DNA from: Caulobacter vibrioides
Lineage (GTDB): Bacteria > Pseudomonadota > Alphaproteobacteria > Caulobacterales > Caulobacteraceae
NCBI RefSeq assembly: GCF_002310375.3
Contig: NZ_CP023315.3
Span: 2,914,001 to 2,978,000, forward strand
Direction: 5' to 3'
Length of the DNA stretch: 64,000 bases
Positions 1 through 9,176 of the stretch are shown here, one piece after another. The notes below the pieces were generated by a model, which worked only from the letters and a program-made list of their open reading frames with translations, searched no databases and had not been told where the DNA came from. The position numbers and the translations under genes are program-made. The stretch's first letter is position 1. Each line of letters opens with the position of its first letter.

Positions 1-1830
1 CGCCATGGCCGCCACGGCCTCGGCGCCGTTCTCGACGACGGTCACATCGGCGCCGCAAGGCTCCAGGATCAGCTGCACCACGCGCTGGTTGATCGGATGG
101 TCTTCGGCCAGCAACACCTTCAACCCCTCGTTCCAGACGCCCGCGCCGGGGCGATCGCTATCGACCTCCTGCGCGAGGTCGGCCCGGCTCAACGGCAAGA
201 CGACCCTGAAGAGGCTGCCGGCGCCGGGACTGGAGCGCGCGGTGATGTCGCCGCCCATCATCTCGACCAGACTCTTGCTGATCGACAGGCCCAAGCCCGA
301 CCCACCGAAACGGCGCGTGATCGTACCGTCGGCCTGACTGAAGCGCTGGAAGATCATGTCGGCCTTGTCGGCGTCGAAGCCCACACCGGTATCCTCGACC
401 TCGACGCAAAGGCGCGGCGCCTGACCCTCGCCCGTCTCTGTCACATCGACCCGGACGGTCACCTCGCCCTGATCGGTGAACTTCACCGCGTTGGACAGCA
501 GGTTGCTCAGAATCTGGCCGATCCGCACGCTGTCGCCCAGAAAGCCCCCGCTCGCGGCCGGACTGCGCTCCAGGCGCACCCTCACGCCCTTGTCCTTGGC
601 GCGCAGCCGCGTGACATCCAGGAGCCCGTCCAGCAGAGCGCCCAGATCGAAGGCGTGCGTCTGGATGGCGATTTGGCCGGCCTCGATCTTCGAGACGTCA
701 AGGATGTCGGACACCAGCCGCTCCAGGGTCTCGCCCGAGCGCCGGATCATATCGACCATCTCCGCCTGCTTGGCTGAAAGCGGCGTCTCAGAGAGCGCGG
801 CGGCGATAGCGATGACGCCGTTCAGCGGCGTGCGGATCTCGTGACTCATATTGGCCAGGAAGTCGTTCTTGGCCCGGTTGGCGGCCTCGGCGGCGTCGCG
901 CGCCTCGGCCATCTCGGCCTGGATCCGCAGCCGCTCGGTGACGTCGCGCGCCACGCCAAACACCAGGTCATCGCAACGCCGGGCGCGCCATTCCAGCTGG
1001 CAGTAGCCGCCGTCGGCGCGCCGGTAGCGGTTCACAAAGCCGTTGACCTCACCCAAGGTGTCCGCCCGCTCCATGTGAGCGTGGGTGATCGCAAGGTCGT
1101 CGGGGTGCAGCAAAGGCAGGAAGCTGGCGCCTTCCAGGGCCTCGACCGGATAGCCCAGGACCGTCTCCCAGGCCTGGTTCACCTTGACGAACCGGCCCTG
1201 CATGTCGCGGATACAAAGCAGGTCGGCCGAGACGTCGAAGAAGTTGGCGAGGTTCCGCGCCGTCTCCAGGGCCTGTTCGGCCAGAGCCCTCGCCCGCGCC
1301 TCGCTGGCCGCCAGCTCCTTCTCGGCGCGGCGTCGATCGATGGCGAACGCCGCCATCTGGGCGGCGGCCTCGATGAAGGCGATGTCTTCCTTGTTGGGCG
1401 AGCTGATCTCGCGATGATAGATCGCGAAGGTGCCGGCCACCGCGCCGTCGGACGTCTTGATCGGCTCGGACCAGCAGGCGGCCAAGCCCGCCTCCGCCGC
1501 CAGATCCTGATAGCCGACCCAAAGCGGACTGGACTGGATGTCATCGACGGTCACCCGGCGCCCGAGATAGGCCGCCGTCCCGCAGGAGCCGACCGACGGG
1601 CCGATCTCAACGCCCTCGATCGCCTCGTTGTAGAAGCTTGGCAGGCTGGGCGCCGCGCCCTTCACCAGCCGGCGGCGATCGGCGTCGAGCAGCAGGATGC
1701 TGCAGAGGATTTTGGGGTCCTCGGCCTCCACGGCCTGGACGATGGCCTTGAGCGCCAGCGCCAGAGGTTTGCCGCCGGCGATGAGATTCATCGTTCGCCG
1801 AAAGGCGCGGTGGGCGGTCGTTCGACTCAT
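1..1830 (-). CDS. hybrid sensor histidine kinase/response regulator (GAF-PAS-HisKA-HATPase-REC), 3' end outside window
   Basis: Soluble-looking sensory kinase with no signal peptide or membrane segment, so probably cytoplasmic. The 610 visible codons give a GAF domain (about residues 20-165), a PAS domain with a PAC-like end (about 185-300), a HisKA dimerisation domain with the phospho-acceptor His330 in MSHEIRTPLNG, a HATPase_c domain with N box (NLLSNAVKFTD) and G boxes (DTGVGF, GGSGLGLSI), and the start of a receiver domain (KVLLAEDHPINQ, from about residue 570). The frame is open to base 1, so most of the receiver, with its Asp, lies beyond the left edge. The ATG at 1828-1830 is the first start in frame. 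The domain order fits a phosphorelay kinase that passes phosphate to its own receiver. The signal and partner cannot be told from sequence, and no cognate regulator gene is adjacent. Confidence 0.9.
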   Translation of the reverse strand, partial: MSRTTAHRAFRRTMNLIAGGKPLALALKAIVQAVEAEDPKILCSILLLDADRRRLVKGAAPSLPSFYNEAIEGVEIGPSVGSCGTAAYLGRRVTVDDIQSSPLWVGYQDLAAEAGLAACWSEPIKTSDGAVAGTFAIYHREISSPNKEDIAFIEAAAQMAAFAIDRRRAEKELAASEARARALAEQALETARNLANFFDVSADLLCIRDMQGRFVKVNQAWETVLGYPVEALEGASFLPLLHPDDLAITHAHMERADTLGEVNGFVNRYRRADGGYCQLEWRARRCDDLVFGVARDVTERLRIQAEMAEARDAAEAANRAKNDFLANMSHEIRTPLNGVIAIAAALSETPLSAKQAEMVDMIRRSGETLERLVSDILDVSKIEAGQIAIQTHAFDLGALLDGLLDVTRLRAKDKGVRVRLERSPAASGGFLGDSVRIGQILSNLLSNAVKFTDQGEVTVRVDVTETGEGQAPRLCVEVEDTGVGFDADKADMIFQRFSQADGTITRRFGGSGLGLSISKSLVEMMGGDITARSSPGAGSLFRVVLPLSRADLAQEVDSDRPGAGVWNEGLKVLLAEDHPINQRVVQLILEPCGADVTVVENGAEAVAAMA

Positions 1831-1964
1831 GGTGGTGTCTCCGAGCGCTGACCTTGCCACGAGCGGCGAGATCGGGCGATCGGATCCGAGCCTCGAAGCC
1901 CCCACAGGGGCGCGACACAACGGCGCGGATACGGCCGTCCTGTGTCCTTCCCGCTCGAATGGGG

Positions 1965-1994
1965 CCCGCCCCGCCATGTCTGCGGCGGGGCGGG
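1965..1994 (-). terminator. hairpin downstream of the S9 peptidase gene
   Basis: A perfect 11-bp GC-only stem (1965-1975 with 1984-1994) and an 8-nt loop lie just past the stop codon of the peptidase gene that ends at 2002. No T tract follows, so it may be a weak or Rho-assisted terminator or an mRNA 3' stabiliser. Confidence 0.45.
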
Positions 1995-2001
1995 ATCCGT
2001 C

Positions 2002-4461
2002 TTACTTGGCCTCGCGCTTGGGCGCGTTCTTCACGTACTTGTCCATCCACTCGGCCATTTCCCACAGGGTGTGACCGGTGGACTCGCGCGCACGATAGCC
2101 GTGGGCTTCGTTGGGCAGGGTCACGTAGCGGACCGTCGCGCCAGCGCCCTTCAGCGCCGCATAGAAGCGCTCGCTCTGCACCGGGAAGGTGCCCGAGTTG
2201 TCGTCGGCCTCGCCGTGGATCAGCAGGATCGGGTCCTTGATGTTCGGGGCGTAGGTGAACGGGCTCATCTTCGTATAGGTGTCGGTCGCCTCCCAGTAGG
2301 TGCGCTGCTCGGCCTGGAAGCCGAACGGCGTCAGGGTGCGGTTATAGGCGCCCGAGCGGGCGATGCCGGCCCGGAACAGACGCGTGTGAGCCAAGAGGTT
2401 GGCGGTCATGAACGCGCCATAGCTGTGGCCGCCCACGGCGATCCGGTCACGATCGGCGACCCCCATGGCCACCACGGCGTCCACCGCGGCCTTGGCGTCG
2501 GCGGTCAGCTGCTCGATATAGGTGTCGTTGGGCTCGGCGCCGTTCTGGCCGATGATCGGGAACGCCGGGTTGTCGAGGATGGCGTAGCCCTGGGTCAGCA
2601 GGAACAGGTGGCTGGAGCCGCCCGGCCGGGTGAAGCGGTTGCCCTCGTCCACCGTCTGGCTGGCCACGGCCGCGTCGGTGAACTCGGCCGGATAGGCCCA
2701 CATCAGCAGCGGCAGCGGGCCGTCCTTGGCCTTGTCATAGCCCGGCGGCAGGTAGAGCACGCCCGACAGGGTCACGCCGTCGGCGCGCTTGTAGGTGATC
2801 GTCTGCTTGGTGACGCCGGCGAACTGCGGGGCGCGGTCGGGGAAGCTGGTCAGGGCCTTGGCCTTGGCGCCCGAGGCGACGGCGTGGATGTAGTAGTTCG
2901 GCTGCTCCTTGGCGCTTTCGCGGCGCGTGATCACCGTCTTGCCTGCGTCGTCGGCGAGGGCGACCGGCACCTGATAGTACGGCGCCTGGGCTTGCCAGAG
3001 CTTGGTCACCTTGCCGTCGGCCAGCGCCATGCGACCCACGAACGGGAACTCGCCCTTGGCAGAGGCGCCGTCGCCGGCCACGAACACCGACTTGCCGTCC
3101 GGCGTGAAGTGCAGCAGGTCCTCGCCCTTGGCGTCGCGACGGGTCAGGACGCGGCCCGGATCGTTGTAGCGGTCCTGATAGTTGCGATCGACGACCACCC
3201 GGCCCGTCCCAGGCTTGGATGGATCGATGGCGATGAGCTTCTGATTGCGGGTCTGCCACCAGCGGCTGGTCACCAGAGCCAGATCATCACGGCCCCACTC
3301 GATGCCGCGATAGCGCTGCTCCAGGTCGATCAACTTGGTCGGCGCACCGGCGAAGGGCGCGGCCTGCATGAAGACGCTGTCGTGGATCGCCACCTTCTTG
3401 CGCGGCTCGCCGCCGTCCTGGGCCTCGGCCCAGACCAGGGTGGCGGGCGCGTCGGCGCGCCACGAGACGGAGCGCACGCCGGTCGGCACGGCGTCGAAGG
3501 CGGCGGGCAGGTTGTCGGTCAGCGGGCGGTCGACCAGGGTCTTCACCGGCTGGCCGTCGATCGTCGAGACCGCGATCTCGGTCGGGAACTGGCTGGCGGG
3601 GACGAGGTAGCTGTAGGGACGCTTCAGACGGTTGGTCAGCACGTACTTGCCGTCGGGCGAGACGCCAAAGCCCGAGATGACGCCCGGCTTGCCCACGGCG
3701 GTCGTCTTGCCGTCGGCCAGGTCCACGCGGGTCAGCTGCGAGGTGAAGTAATAGTCGAACAGCGCCTCGTCATGGGCGTTGGTCAGCAGGTCCTGATAGG
3801 TGCGGATGGCGGCCGTGCGGCCCTTGGATTCCTGGATGGTCGGCCCCGTGGGCGTCAGGTCCTTGGCCGGCGGCGCGCCGCGGCCGGCCACCACGGCCTG
3901 CACCAGGAAGCCCGAACCGTCCGGCAGCCAGTCGTAGCCGGCGCCGAATACGCCGTTCAGCGCGACGTCCGAGGCCTTCCGCGCGGTCGCGGCCTTCACA
4001 TCCACGACCCACAGTTCAAGGCCGTTCTTGGCGTCCATGACGAAGGCCATCTTGCCGCCGTCCGGCGACCAGCTGGGCGCCAGGAAGCGCGCGCCGGCCG
4101 GCAGGGCCACGGAACGGACCTTGCCGGTCGCCACGTCCTGGAACGACAGGGCGTTCATCCAGGCGGCGCGCGCCTCGATCGGACCATTGCTGCGCGGATT
4201 GATACGGAAGCCGCCCAGCCGCACGATCGGCTCGGACACGGCGGCGATCGAGGGCAGGTTCTCGCGGCCCAGCTGCGCCAGAACCTTGCGGTCGGGGCTG
4301 ACAGCGACGCTCGGCGTCGGGGCCGCGTCCAGGATCTGGGCGATCGGCGCGGGCGGCGCCTTGTAGACGTCGGCGGCCAGAGCCGCGCCCGAGGACAGCG
4401 CCGCGATGGCGACCGAGGCGGCCAGCGCGATCGCCCGGCGCCGGAAGGAAGTCTGCAACAT
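2002..4461 (-). CDS. exported S9D-type serine peptidase (glutamyl endopeptidase-like, prolyl oligopeptidase family)
   Basis: Predicted periplasmic serine peptidase of 819 residues. The ATG at 4461 is preceded by GAGGGG at good spacing and begins a classic signal peptide (RRRAIALAASVAIAALSSG) that ends near ALA; an earlier in-frame ATG would only bury this signal. The N-terminal two thirds is a beta-propeller-like region with SPDG repeats. The C-terminal alpha/beta-hydrolase domain carries Ser680 in GGHSYGAFMTANLLAH, Asp753/754 in LLIHGEADDNSG and His787 in PNEAHGY. The GHSYGAF variant of the usual GxSxGG, followed by IARSGAYNRTLTPFGFQ, is the signature I know from chloroplast glutamyl endopeptidase (CGEP, S9D), so cleavage after Glu is a reasonable expectation. 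It lies beside another exported peptidase-like gene (4663-5946) on the same strand, 200 bp apart. Confidence 0.9.
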   Translation of the reverse strand: MLQTSFRRRAIALAASVAIAALSSGAALAADVYKAPPAPIAQILDAAPTPSVAVSPDRKVLAQLGRENLPSIAAVSEPIVRLGGFRINPRSNGPIEARAAWMNALSFQDVATGKVRSVALPAGARFLAPSWSPDGGKMAFVMDAKNGLELWVVDVKAATARKASDVALNGVFGAGYDWLPDGSGFLVQAVVAGRGAPPAKDLTPTGPTIQESKGRTAAIRTYQDLLTNAHDEALFDYYFTSQLTRVDLADGKTTAVGKPGVISGFGVSPDGKYVLTNRLKRPYSYLVPASQFPTEIAVSTIDGQPVKTLVDRPLTDNLPAAFDAVPTGVRSVSWRADAPATLVWAEAQDGGEPRKKVAIHDSVFMQAAPFAGAPTKLIDLEQRYRGIEWGRDDLALVTSRWWQTRNQKLIAIDPSKPGTGRVVVDRNYQDRYNDPGRVLTRRDAKGEDLLHFTPDGKSVFVAGDGASAKGEFPFVGRMALADGKVTKLWQAQAPYYQVPVALADDAGKTVITRRESAKEQPNYYIHAVASGAKAKALTSFPDRAPQFAGVTKQTITYKRADGVTLSGVLYLPPGYDKAKDGPLPLLMWAYPAEFTDAAVASQTVDEGNRFTRPGGSSHLFLLTQGYAILDNPAFPIIGQNGAEPNDTYIEQLTADAKAAVDAVVAMGVADRDRIAVGGHSYGAFMTANLLAHTRLFRAGIARSGAYNRTLTPFGFQAEQRTYWEATDTYTKMSPFTYAPNIKDPILLIHGEADDNSGTFPVQSERFYAALKGAGATVRYVTLPNEAHGYRARESTGHTLWEMAEWMDKYVKNAPKREAK

Positions 4462-4616
4462 GGAAAGCCCCTCACCTGAAACGCGCGCCCTGATCCGGCG
4501 CATCAATCGGGGGGCATGATTATGCAGGCGCAAGGCCTAAGGAAACCGATTTCAGTCGCTCTCAGGCGTAAAACACGCCATCTGCACACCATTTTTTGCG
4601 TAGAAGCGTAGAATTC

Positions 4617-4653
4617 GATTTCCCCGGCGCCACATCGTGTCACCGGGGAAATC
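4617..4653 (-). terminator. hairpin after the amidohydrolase gene
   Basis: An 11-bp perfect stem (4617-4627 with 4643-4653) with a 15-nt loop starts 10 nt past the amidohydrolase stop codon. There is no clear U run, so it is either a terminator or a processing/stability hairpin. It separates the amidohydrolase from the downstream S9 peptidase gene. Confidence 0.5.
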
Positions 4654-4662
4654 TGACGAGGC

Positions 4663-5946
4663 CTACGGCTTGCGGACCACCGCGCCGCCCTTCATCACGA
4701 AGACCGGCTTTTCCAGCGTGGTGACGTCCGCGAGCGGATCACCCGCCACCGCGATCATGTCGCCATAGCGCCCCACGGCCACCTGCCCGACATCCTTGCT
4801 GCGGCCCAGGGCCTCGGCGGCGGTCAGGGTCGCCGACTGGATCGCCTGCAGGGGCGTGGCGCCATAACGGACCATCACCGCGAACTGCTTGGCGTTGTCG
4901 CCGTGCGGATAGATGCCAGCGTCAGTGCCATAGACCATCTTCACCCCGGCCTTCAGCGCCTTGCGGAAGTTCTCGCGCTGGAGCTCGCCGATGTCGCGGT
5001 CCTTGCGCAGGTTGTCTTCCAGCACGCCGTTCTTCTTGCCCTCGGCCTGGGTGTAGTCGGTGTTGTAGATGTCCATCGAGAAGTAGGCGCCCTTCTGGAC
5101 GGCCAGCTTGACGCCCTCGTCGTCGACCAGGCTGGCGTGCTCGATGGTGTCGACCCCGGCCCGCACCGCCTCGCGGATGCCCGAGGCGCCGTGGGCGTGA
5201 GCGGCGACCTTGATGCCGGCCATGTGCGCCTCGTCGACGACCGCCTTGATCTCCTCATAGGTCATCTGCTGCTGGCCCGGCTCGTTGCCGCGCGAGAAGA
5301 CCCCGCCCGTGGCGCAGATCTTGATCACCTGGGCGCCGTACTTCTTCAGCGTCCGCACGGCCTTGCGCGCCTCGTCGGGGCTGTCGCTGTTGAAGGGATT
5401 CTTCTGGTCCATCGACGGCGGCAGGAAGGTCGAGTCGCAGTGGCCGCCGGTGGCGCCGAACGAGATGGCGGCGGTGACGATCCGGGGACCGGGCACATAG
5501 CCCGCATCGATCGCCTCGCGCAGGCCCACATCGTCATAGTCGGCGGCGCCGACATTGCGCACGGTCGTAAAGCCCGCCTCCAGCGTCTTCTTGGCGTTGG
5601 CGGTCTGCACCACGCTCCAGAAGCGGTCGCTGTATTCAAGGCCGTTGTAGCCGCCGATCTCGGCCAGGCTGTCGAGGTGCACATGCATGTCGATCAGGCC
5701 CGGCAGCAGGGTCGCGCCTGGCAGGTCGATGGCGGTGGCGCCGGCCGGAACCGCGTCGCCCTTCTTGCCAACGGCGGTGATGCGCCCGTCGGTGACGATG
5801 ACCAGGGGATTGTCGACATACTTGCCGCTCGCCACATCGAGCAGCCGCGCGGCGCTGACCGCCTTGACCTCCGCCGCGCTCGCCGCGCCCGCCAAGGCCA
5901 CCGCCGCGCCCGTCATCAGCGCCGCGATCCTGATCCCCTTACGCAT
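4663..5946 (-). CDS. exported metal-dependent amidohydrolase (Xaa-Pro dipeptidase / carboxypeptidase-like)
   Basis: A 427-residue amidohydrolase-superfamily protein with a clear signal peptide (residues 1-24, ending AGAASAAEV). Metal and catalytic signatures appear in the normal order: HVHLD (strand 1), KICATGG, whose Lys is the expected carboxylated ligand (strand 4), HAHG (strand 5), TIEHAS (strand 6) and GTDAG (strand 8). Together they indicate a binuclear Zn enzyme. Members of this group in Caulobacter have been characterised as carboxypeptidases/prolidases acting on dipeptides; which dipeptide this one uses cannot be read from sequence. The ATG at 5946 has GGGGACGG upstream. It sits beside an exported S9D peptidase, so the pair may process peptides in the periplasm. 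Confidence 0.85.
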   Translation of the reverse strand: MRKGIRIAALMTGAAVALAGAASAAEVKAVSAARLLDVASGKYVDNPLVIVTDGRITAVGKKGDAVPAGATAIDLPGATLLPGLIDMHVHLDSLAEIGGYNGLEYSDRFWSVVQTANAKKTLEAGFTTVRNVGAADYDDVGLREAIDAGYVPGPRIVTAAISFGATGGHCDSTFLPPSMDQKNPFNSDSPDEARKAVRTLKKYGAQVIKICATGGVFSRGNEPGQQQMTYEEIKAVVDEAHMAGIKVAAHAHGASGIREAVRAGVDTIEHASLVDDEGVKLAVQKGAYFSMDIYNTDYTQAEGKKNGVLEDNLRKDRDIGELQRENFRKALKAGVKMVYGTDAGIYPHGDNAKQFAVMVRYGATPLQAIQSATLTAAEALGRSKDVGQVAVGRYGDMIAVAGDPLADVTTLEKPVFVMKGGAVVRKP

Positions 5947-6110
5947 GTCACCGTCCCCATCAAACTTGAGCCGCAGACGCTAGCACGCGGATCGATCCCG
6001 TCGAGCCCCCTGCTCCACGACCGCGCGTTCGGACGACGCCGCTACTGACGGCGCGGACGCAAAGCCGCCCTCGACCCGTCAGCAGCGATCGCCTATGGGA
6101 TCACCAGCAT

Positions 6111-6195
6111 GGGGACGTGGCGGAATCGGTAGACGCGCCGGACTTAAAATCCGTTGGAGCAATCCGTGTGGGTTCGAGTCCCACCGTCCCTACCA
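6111..6195 (+). tRNA. tRNA-Leu (anticodon UAA)
   Basis: An 85-nt cloverleaf. The 7-bp acceptor stem (6111-6117 with 6185-6191) includes a G1-U72 pair. The anticodon loop CTTAAAA carries UAA, the long variable arm of a class II tRNA is present, the T arm is GTGGG-TTCGAGT-CCCAC, and the CCA end is encoded (6193-6195). It closely matches the bacterial leucine UAA isoacceptor. Confidence 0.97.
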
Positions 6196-6363
6196 ACCAA
6201 CCTTCGGACGAGCCCAAAAAGTCGTTTCGCGCCTTTGGGGAATAAGCATCGCAGGGTAGAATATTCGTTTCGGCAAACCTCGACTCCGGTCAGGATCGCG
6301 ACAGTCGAATCCAGGTGCTGCCAACCCTGTCGCTTTCCCCCGTAGCGTTTCGAGTCCAGTAGA

Positions 6364-6762
6364 ATGGCTGAAGACAAGTCTCCCGATCCCGTCGACATCC
6401 ATGTCGGTCGACGCCTTCGCATGCGCCGCAAAGACCTGGGCTATTCCCAGCAGGCGCTGGCTGACGCCCTCGGCCTGACGTTCCAGCAGGTTCAGAAGTA
6501 CGAAGGCGGCTCCAACCGGATCAGCGCCAGCAAGCTGCACGCCGCGGCTGTGTTCCTGAAGACACCGGTGGCCTTCTTCTTCGAGGGCCTTGTCGATCCT
6601 GAGGGCATCGACAGCACCGCAGCGACCCTGGCCAACGAAATGGCCGGCTTCTGGTCGCTTCCGGGCGGTCCGGACCTGGCGCGCGCCTATGCGGCGATCG
6701 AGTCGGCGGGCATGCGCAAGCACCTGATGGACCTGGCCCGCGCGATCGCCGGCCAGGAATAA
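6364..6762 (+). CDS. XRE-family helix-turn-helix regulator
   Basis: A 132-residue DNA-binding protein. Residues 12-67 form a lambda-repressor-type HTH (VGRRLRMRRKDLGYSQQ, then ALADALGLTFQQVQKYEGG). The C-terminal part (TPVAFFFEGL onwards) is a short helical extension typical of a group of alphaproteobacterial XRE proteins in which FFFEGL follows the HTH. No sensor domain, toxin or antitoxin partner is next to it. The ATG at 6364 lies 168 bp downstream of tRNA-Leu, and no strong ribosome-binding site is visible. Probably a chromosomal repressor of unknown targets. Confidence 0.85.
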   Translation: MAEDKSPDPVDIHVGRRLRMRRKDLGYSQQALADALGLTFQQVQKYEGGSNRISASKLHAAAVFLKTPVAFFFEGLVDPEGIDSTAATLANEMAGFWSLPGGPDLARAYAAIESAGMRKHLMDLARAIAGQE

Positions 6763-6778
6763 CGCTCAGGCGCGGTCG

Positions 6779-7540
6779 TCAGACCGGATCGGCCAGCAAC
6801 TCGACGTTCTTGGCGCCCGCTTCGGCCAGGGCCGAGATCAGCTCGCCCACGGCCGCGTCAAGCTCCGCCGCATCGCGGCCGCGCAGCACCAGGTTGGCGC
6901 CATAGACGTCGGGCGGCGAGAAGAACGGATAGCTGCCCAGCGACATCTCCGGATGGGCCTTGGCCACCGCTTCCAGCGGCGCGGCGATGACGCCCTCGCC
7001 CGTTCCGGTCACGCGCACCGTCTTGGCCAGCACCACAGCGCCGGTGCGCAGGCGCGGGCCCACGTCCTCCAGCATGCCGCGCATGATCGAGGGTACGCCC
7101 GCCAGGACGAAGACATTGTCCTTCTGGAAGCCGGGCGGGCCCTGCACGGGGTTCTTCACCAGGCTGCCGCCCTCGGGCACGTGCGCCATGCGGCGGCGCG
7201 CGGCGTTCAGCTGGTCGCCCCAGCGGGCCGTCAGCATGGCGATGATCTCGGGATGCTCGGGCGCGGTGACGCCAAAGGCCTTGGCGATCGAGTCGGCGGT
7301 GATGTCGTCGTGGGTCGGGCCAATGCCGCCGGTGGTGATGACGTAGTCGTACTTGGTGCGCAGGGCGTTCACCGCGTCGATGATCTCCTGCTCGACATCG
7401 GGCACCACACGCGCTTCGCACAGGTCCACGCCATAGGTCGCCAGATACTTGGCGATGGCCGAGAGATTGGTGTCCTGGGTGCGGCCCGAGAGGATCTCGT
7501 CGCCGATGATCATCACGGCGGCGGTTACACGATCGACCAT
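6779..7540 (-). CDS. CinA N-terminal-type (MoaB/MogA-like molybdopterin-binding fold) protein
   Basis: A 253-residue cytoplasmic protein that matches the N-terminal domain of CinA and the competence/damage-inducible protein A family. Visible motifs are IIGDEILSGRTQDTN at the start, YVITTGGIGPTHDDIT (the nucleotide/molybdopterin-binding loop) at about residues 65-80, and VFVLAGVPSIM in the middle. It lacks the C-terminal nicotinamide-nucleotide deamidase domain of full CinA. Relatives have been tied to nucleotide pyrophosphatase activity, but this stand-alone form is better called by fold. GGGAGAG lies 8 nt before the ATG at 7540. It converges with the XRE gene (16-bp gap) and diverges from sfsA. 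Confidence 0.85.
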   Translation of the reverse strand: MVDRVTAAVMIIGDEILSGRTQDTNLSAIAKYLATYGVDLCEARVVPDVEQEIIDAVNALRTKYDYVITTGGIGPTHDDITADSIAKAFGVTAPEHPEIIAMLTARWGDQLNAARRRMAHVPEGGSLVKNPVQGPPGFQKDNVFVLAGVPSIMRGMLEDVGPRLRTGAVVLAKTVRVTGTGEGVIAAPLEAVAKAHPEMSLGSYPFFSPPDVYGANLVLRGRDAAELDAAVGELISALAEAGAKNVELLADPV

Positions 7541-7561
7541 TTGTTTCTCTCCCAGGGACCG

Positions 7562-7648
7562 CCCTCGCCCTTCGACAGGCTCAGGGTGAGGGCTAATTCA
7601 GCCGCTTCGGCCAGAAATCCTCATCCTGAGCTTGTCGAAGGACGAGGA
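7562..7648. repeat. palindromic intergenic repeat, TTCGACAAGCTCAGG family
   Basis: Two arms (7562-7592 and 7619-7647) are inverted copies of one another around a 26-nt centre and share TTCGACA(A/G)GCTCAGG(A/G)TGAGG. A second copy is at 34171-34270. Such elements are common between genes in alphaproteobacteria. Here it fills the divergent gap between the CinA-like gene and sfsA. Confidence 0.8.
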
Positions 7649-7694
7649 TTTCCGCAAAGCCAAGCGACTTCTCTCAGCCCGACTTAGGCCTCGC

Positions 7695-8396
7695 ATGCTG
7701 CTGCCGCAACCGCTGATCCATGGTCGTCTGGTGAGCCGCTATAAGCGGTTCTTCGCCGACCTCGTACTGGACGACGGCCAGGAGATCACCGCCCACTGCC
7801 CCAATCCGGGGGCCATGCTGGGGGTGAAGGACGCGGGCCAAGGCGCCTGGGTGTCGTGGTCGGACGATCCCAAGCGCAAGCTGGCCTACACCCTGCAGCT
7901 GGTCGAGCAGGGAAACGCTCTGGTCGGGATCAACACCCTGCTGCCCAACAAGCTGGTCGCCGAGGCCCTGGCGGCGGACGCCATACCCGAGCTCTCCGGC
8001 TATGCGACCATCAAGCCCGAGGTGAAGTACCGCGAAGCCAGCCGCGTCGACTTCCTGCTGACCCACCCCGATCGCCCGCCCTGCTGGCTGGAGGTCAAGA
8101 ACTGCCACCTCTCCCGCACCCCGGGCCTGGCGGAGTTTCCCGACTGCAAGGCCGCGCGTTCGACCCGGCACCTGGAGGACCTCTCCGCCCAGGTCCGCGA
8201 GGGCCACCGGGCCGTGGTGCTGTTCGTCGTCCAGCGCGAAGACTGCGAGACCTTCAGCGCCTGCGCGGAGCTGGACCCGGCGTTCGCCGCAGGGCTGGAC
8301 GCGGCGGCCAAGGCCGGGGTGGAGGTGCTGGTCTATGCGTGTGAGATGGGGACGGATTCCATCAAGCTCGCCCGAAGGATCGAGTGGCATCCCTAG
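7695..8396 (+). CDS. sfsA: SfsA (sugar fermentation stimulation protein)
   Basis: A 233-residue protein matching SfsA over its whole length: an N-terminal OB-fold-like part ([28 protein letters not shown]) and a C-terminal PD-(D/E)XK-like nuclease fold ([41 protein letters not shown]). The family has been described as nucleic-acid binding and linked to maltose metabolism in E. coli; its true role is unsettled. The ATG at 7695 is chosen because the matching sequence begins there, and upstream codons run into the repeat at 7562-7648. The sfsA-map neighbourhood is widely conserved in alphaproteobacteria, but here three extra genes separate the two. Confidence 0.92.
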   Translation: MLLPQPLIHGRLVSRYKRFFADLVLDDGQEITAHCPNPGAMLGVKDAGQGAWVSWSDDPKRKLAYTLQLVEQGNALVGINTLLPNKLVAEALAADAIPELSGYATIKPEVKYREASRVDFLLTHPDRPPCWLEVKNCHLSRTPGLAEFPDCKAARSTRHLEDLSAQVREGHRAVVLFVVQREDCETFSACAELDPAFAAGLDAAAKAGVEVLVYACEMGTDSIKLARRIEWHP

Positions 8397-8526
8397 TTGG
8401 CCGGGGTCGTCAACGCCCCCCCCGAGGGCCTCCCCAAGAACGACAAGGAATTATCTCCGCTCCACAAATCAGCGTATCTTGCCCCAAAGATTGTTCAGTT
8501 CTCACCTCTCCCCAAGGATTCTGAAC

Positions 8527-9168
8527 ATGCCTAGCCTCGACGATCTCACCTTAGACAACATGCTTGATCCCCGCATCGCCACCGGCAGGCGCGGACGGCC
8601 GCGCGGCAGTGGCAAGCGCGACGGTCAAGCGCTCTGGAACGTGTGCAATGTGCTTGCGGCCAATCCTGACATGACGGTGGCCGACGCCATCCGAACTGTC
8701 GTTACAGACCCGAAGGACTACAACGCGGTTGACCGGATCAGCCGGAAGCTCGCTCGACTACCTTCCATGCGTCAGCGTGCCGTTGAATACTACGAAGCGA
8801 AAGTGATGCGGGTTCTGAAAGGTGGCGCGACCTCGCATTTCATGTACGTCGGTGTCAGGGACCGTCGAGAGTTCGACCAGCACTTCAGGGCGACGTTCTT
8901 CCTCGAATACGACGTTCTGGACGACAAGCGTGTCAAAGCCTATGCGGATCGTCTCTGGTCGCAGGTCAGGTCATCCAGCATCGCCATTCAGGCGATGGAA
9001 GTCGCGCGAAGGATCGAGGACGCCATTCCGGCGGCTATTCGCAATGCTCTGACGAAGCAGGAAGCGGCAACAGCCTCCTCAATCTACGAACGCGAGATGG
9101 CGCGGGTCATCGAACAGGCCACTCGATACGAAAAGCTGTATCGAGGAGCGTTCGGCTACAGCAGCTGA
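8527..9168 (+). CDS. unknown protein with AT-hook-like N-terminus, low-GC accessory gene
   Basis: A 213-residue cytoplasmic protein of no family I recognise. A basic Arg/Gly/Pro patch at about residues 21-32 (GRRGRPRGSGKR) resembles an AT-hook, suggesting DNA contact. The rest is mostly alpha-helical, with aromatic motifs (SHFMYVGVRDRREFDQHF) and a charged helical tail (SIYEREMARVIEQ). Codon usage is visibly richer in A/T-ending codons than in the flanking sfsA and map, and its 130-bp leader is also AT-richer, which suggests horizontal acquisition. It ends just before a perfect inverted repeat (9177-9207). There is no neighbour on the same strand with which it forms an obvious system. Confidence 0.7.
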   Translation: MPSLDDLTLDNMLDPRIATGRRGRPRGSGKRDGQALWNVCNVLAANPDMTVADAIRTVVTDPKDYNAVDRISRKLARLPSMRQRAVEYYEAKVMRVLKGGATSHFMYVGVRDRREFDQHFRATFFLEYDVLDDKRVKAYADRLWSQVRSSSIAIQAMEVARRIEDAIPAAIRNALTKQEAATASSIYEREMARVIEQATRYEKLYRGAFGYSS

Positions 9169-9176
9169 GTAAAGTT

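Noticed and set aside
6171..6363. Possible integration site at tRNA-Leu: TTCGAGTCC in the T arm recurs at about 6349-6357
   Set aside because: The match is only nine bases, there is no integrase in the window, and the genes between and after are ordinary. Chance match.
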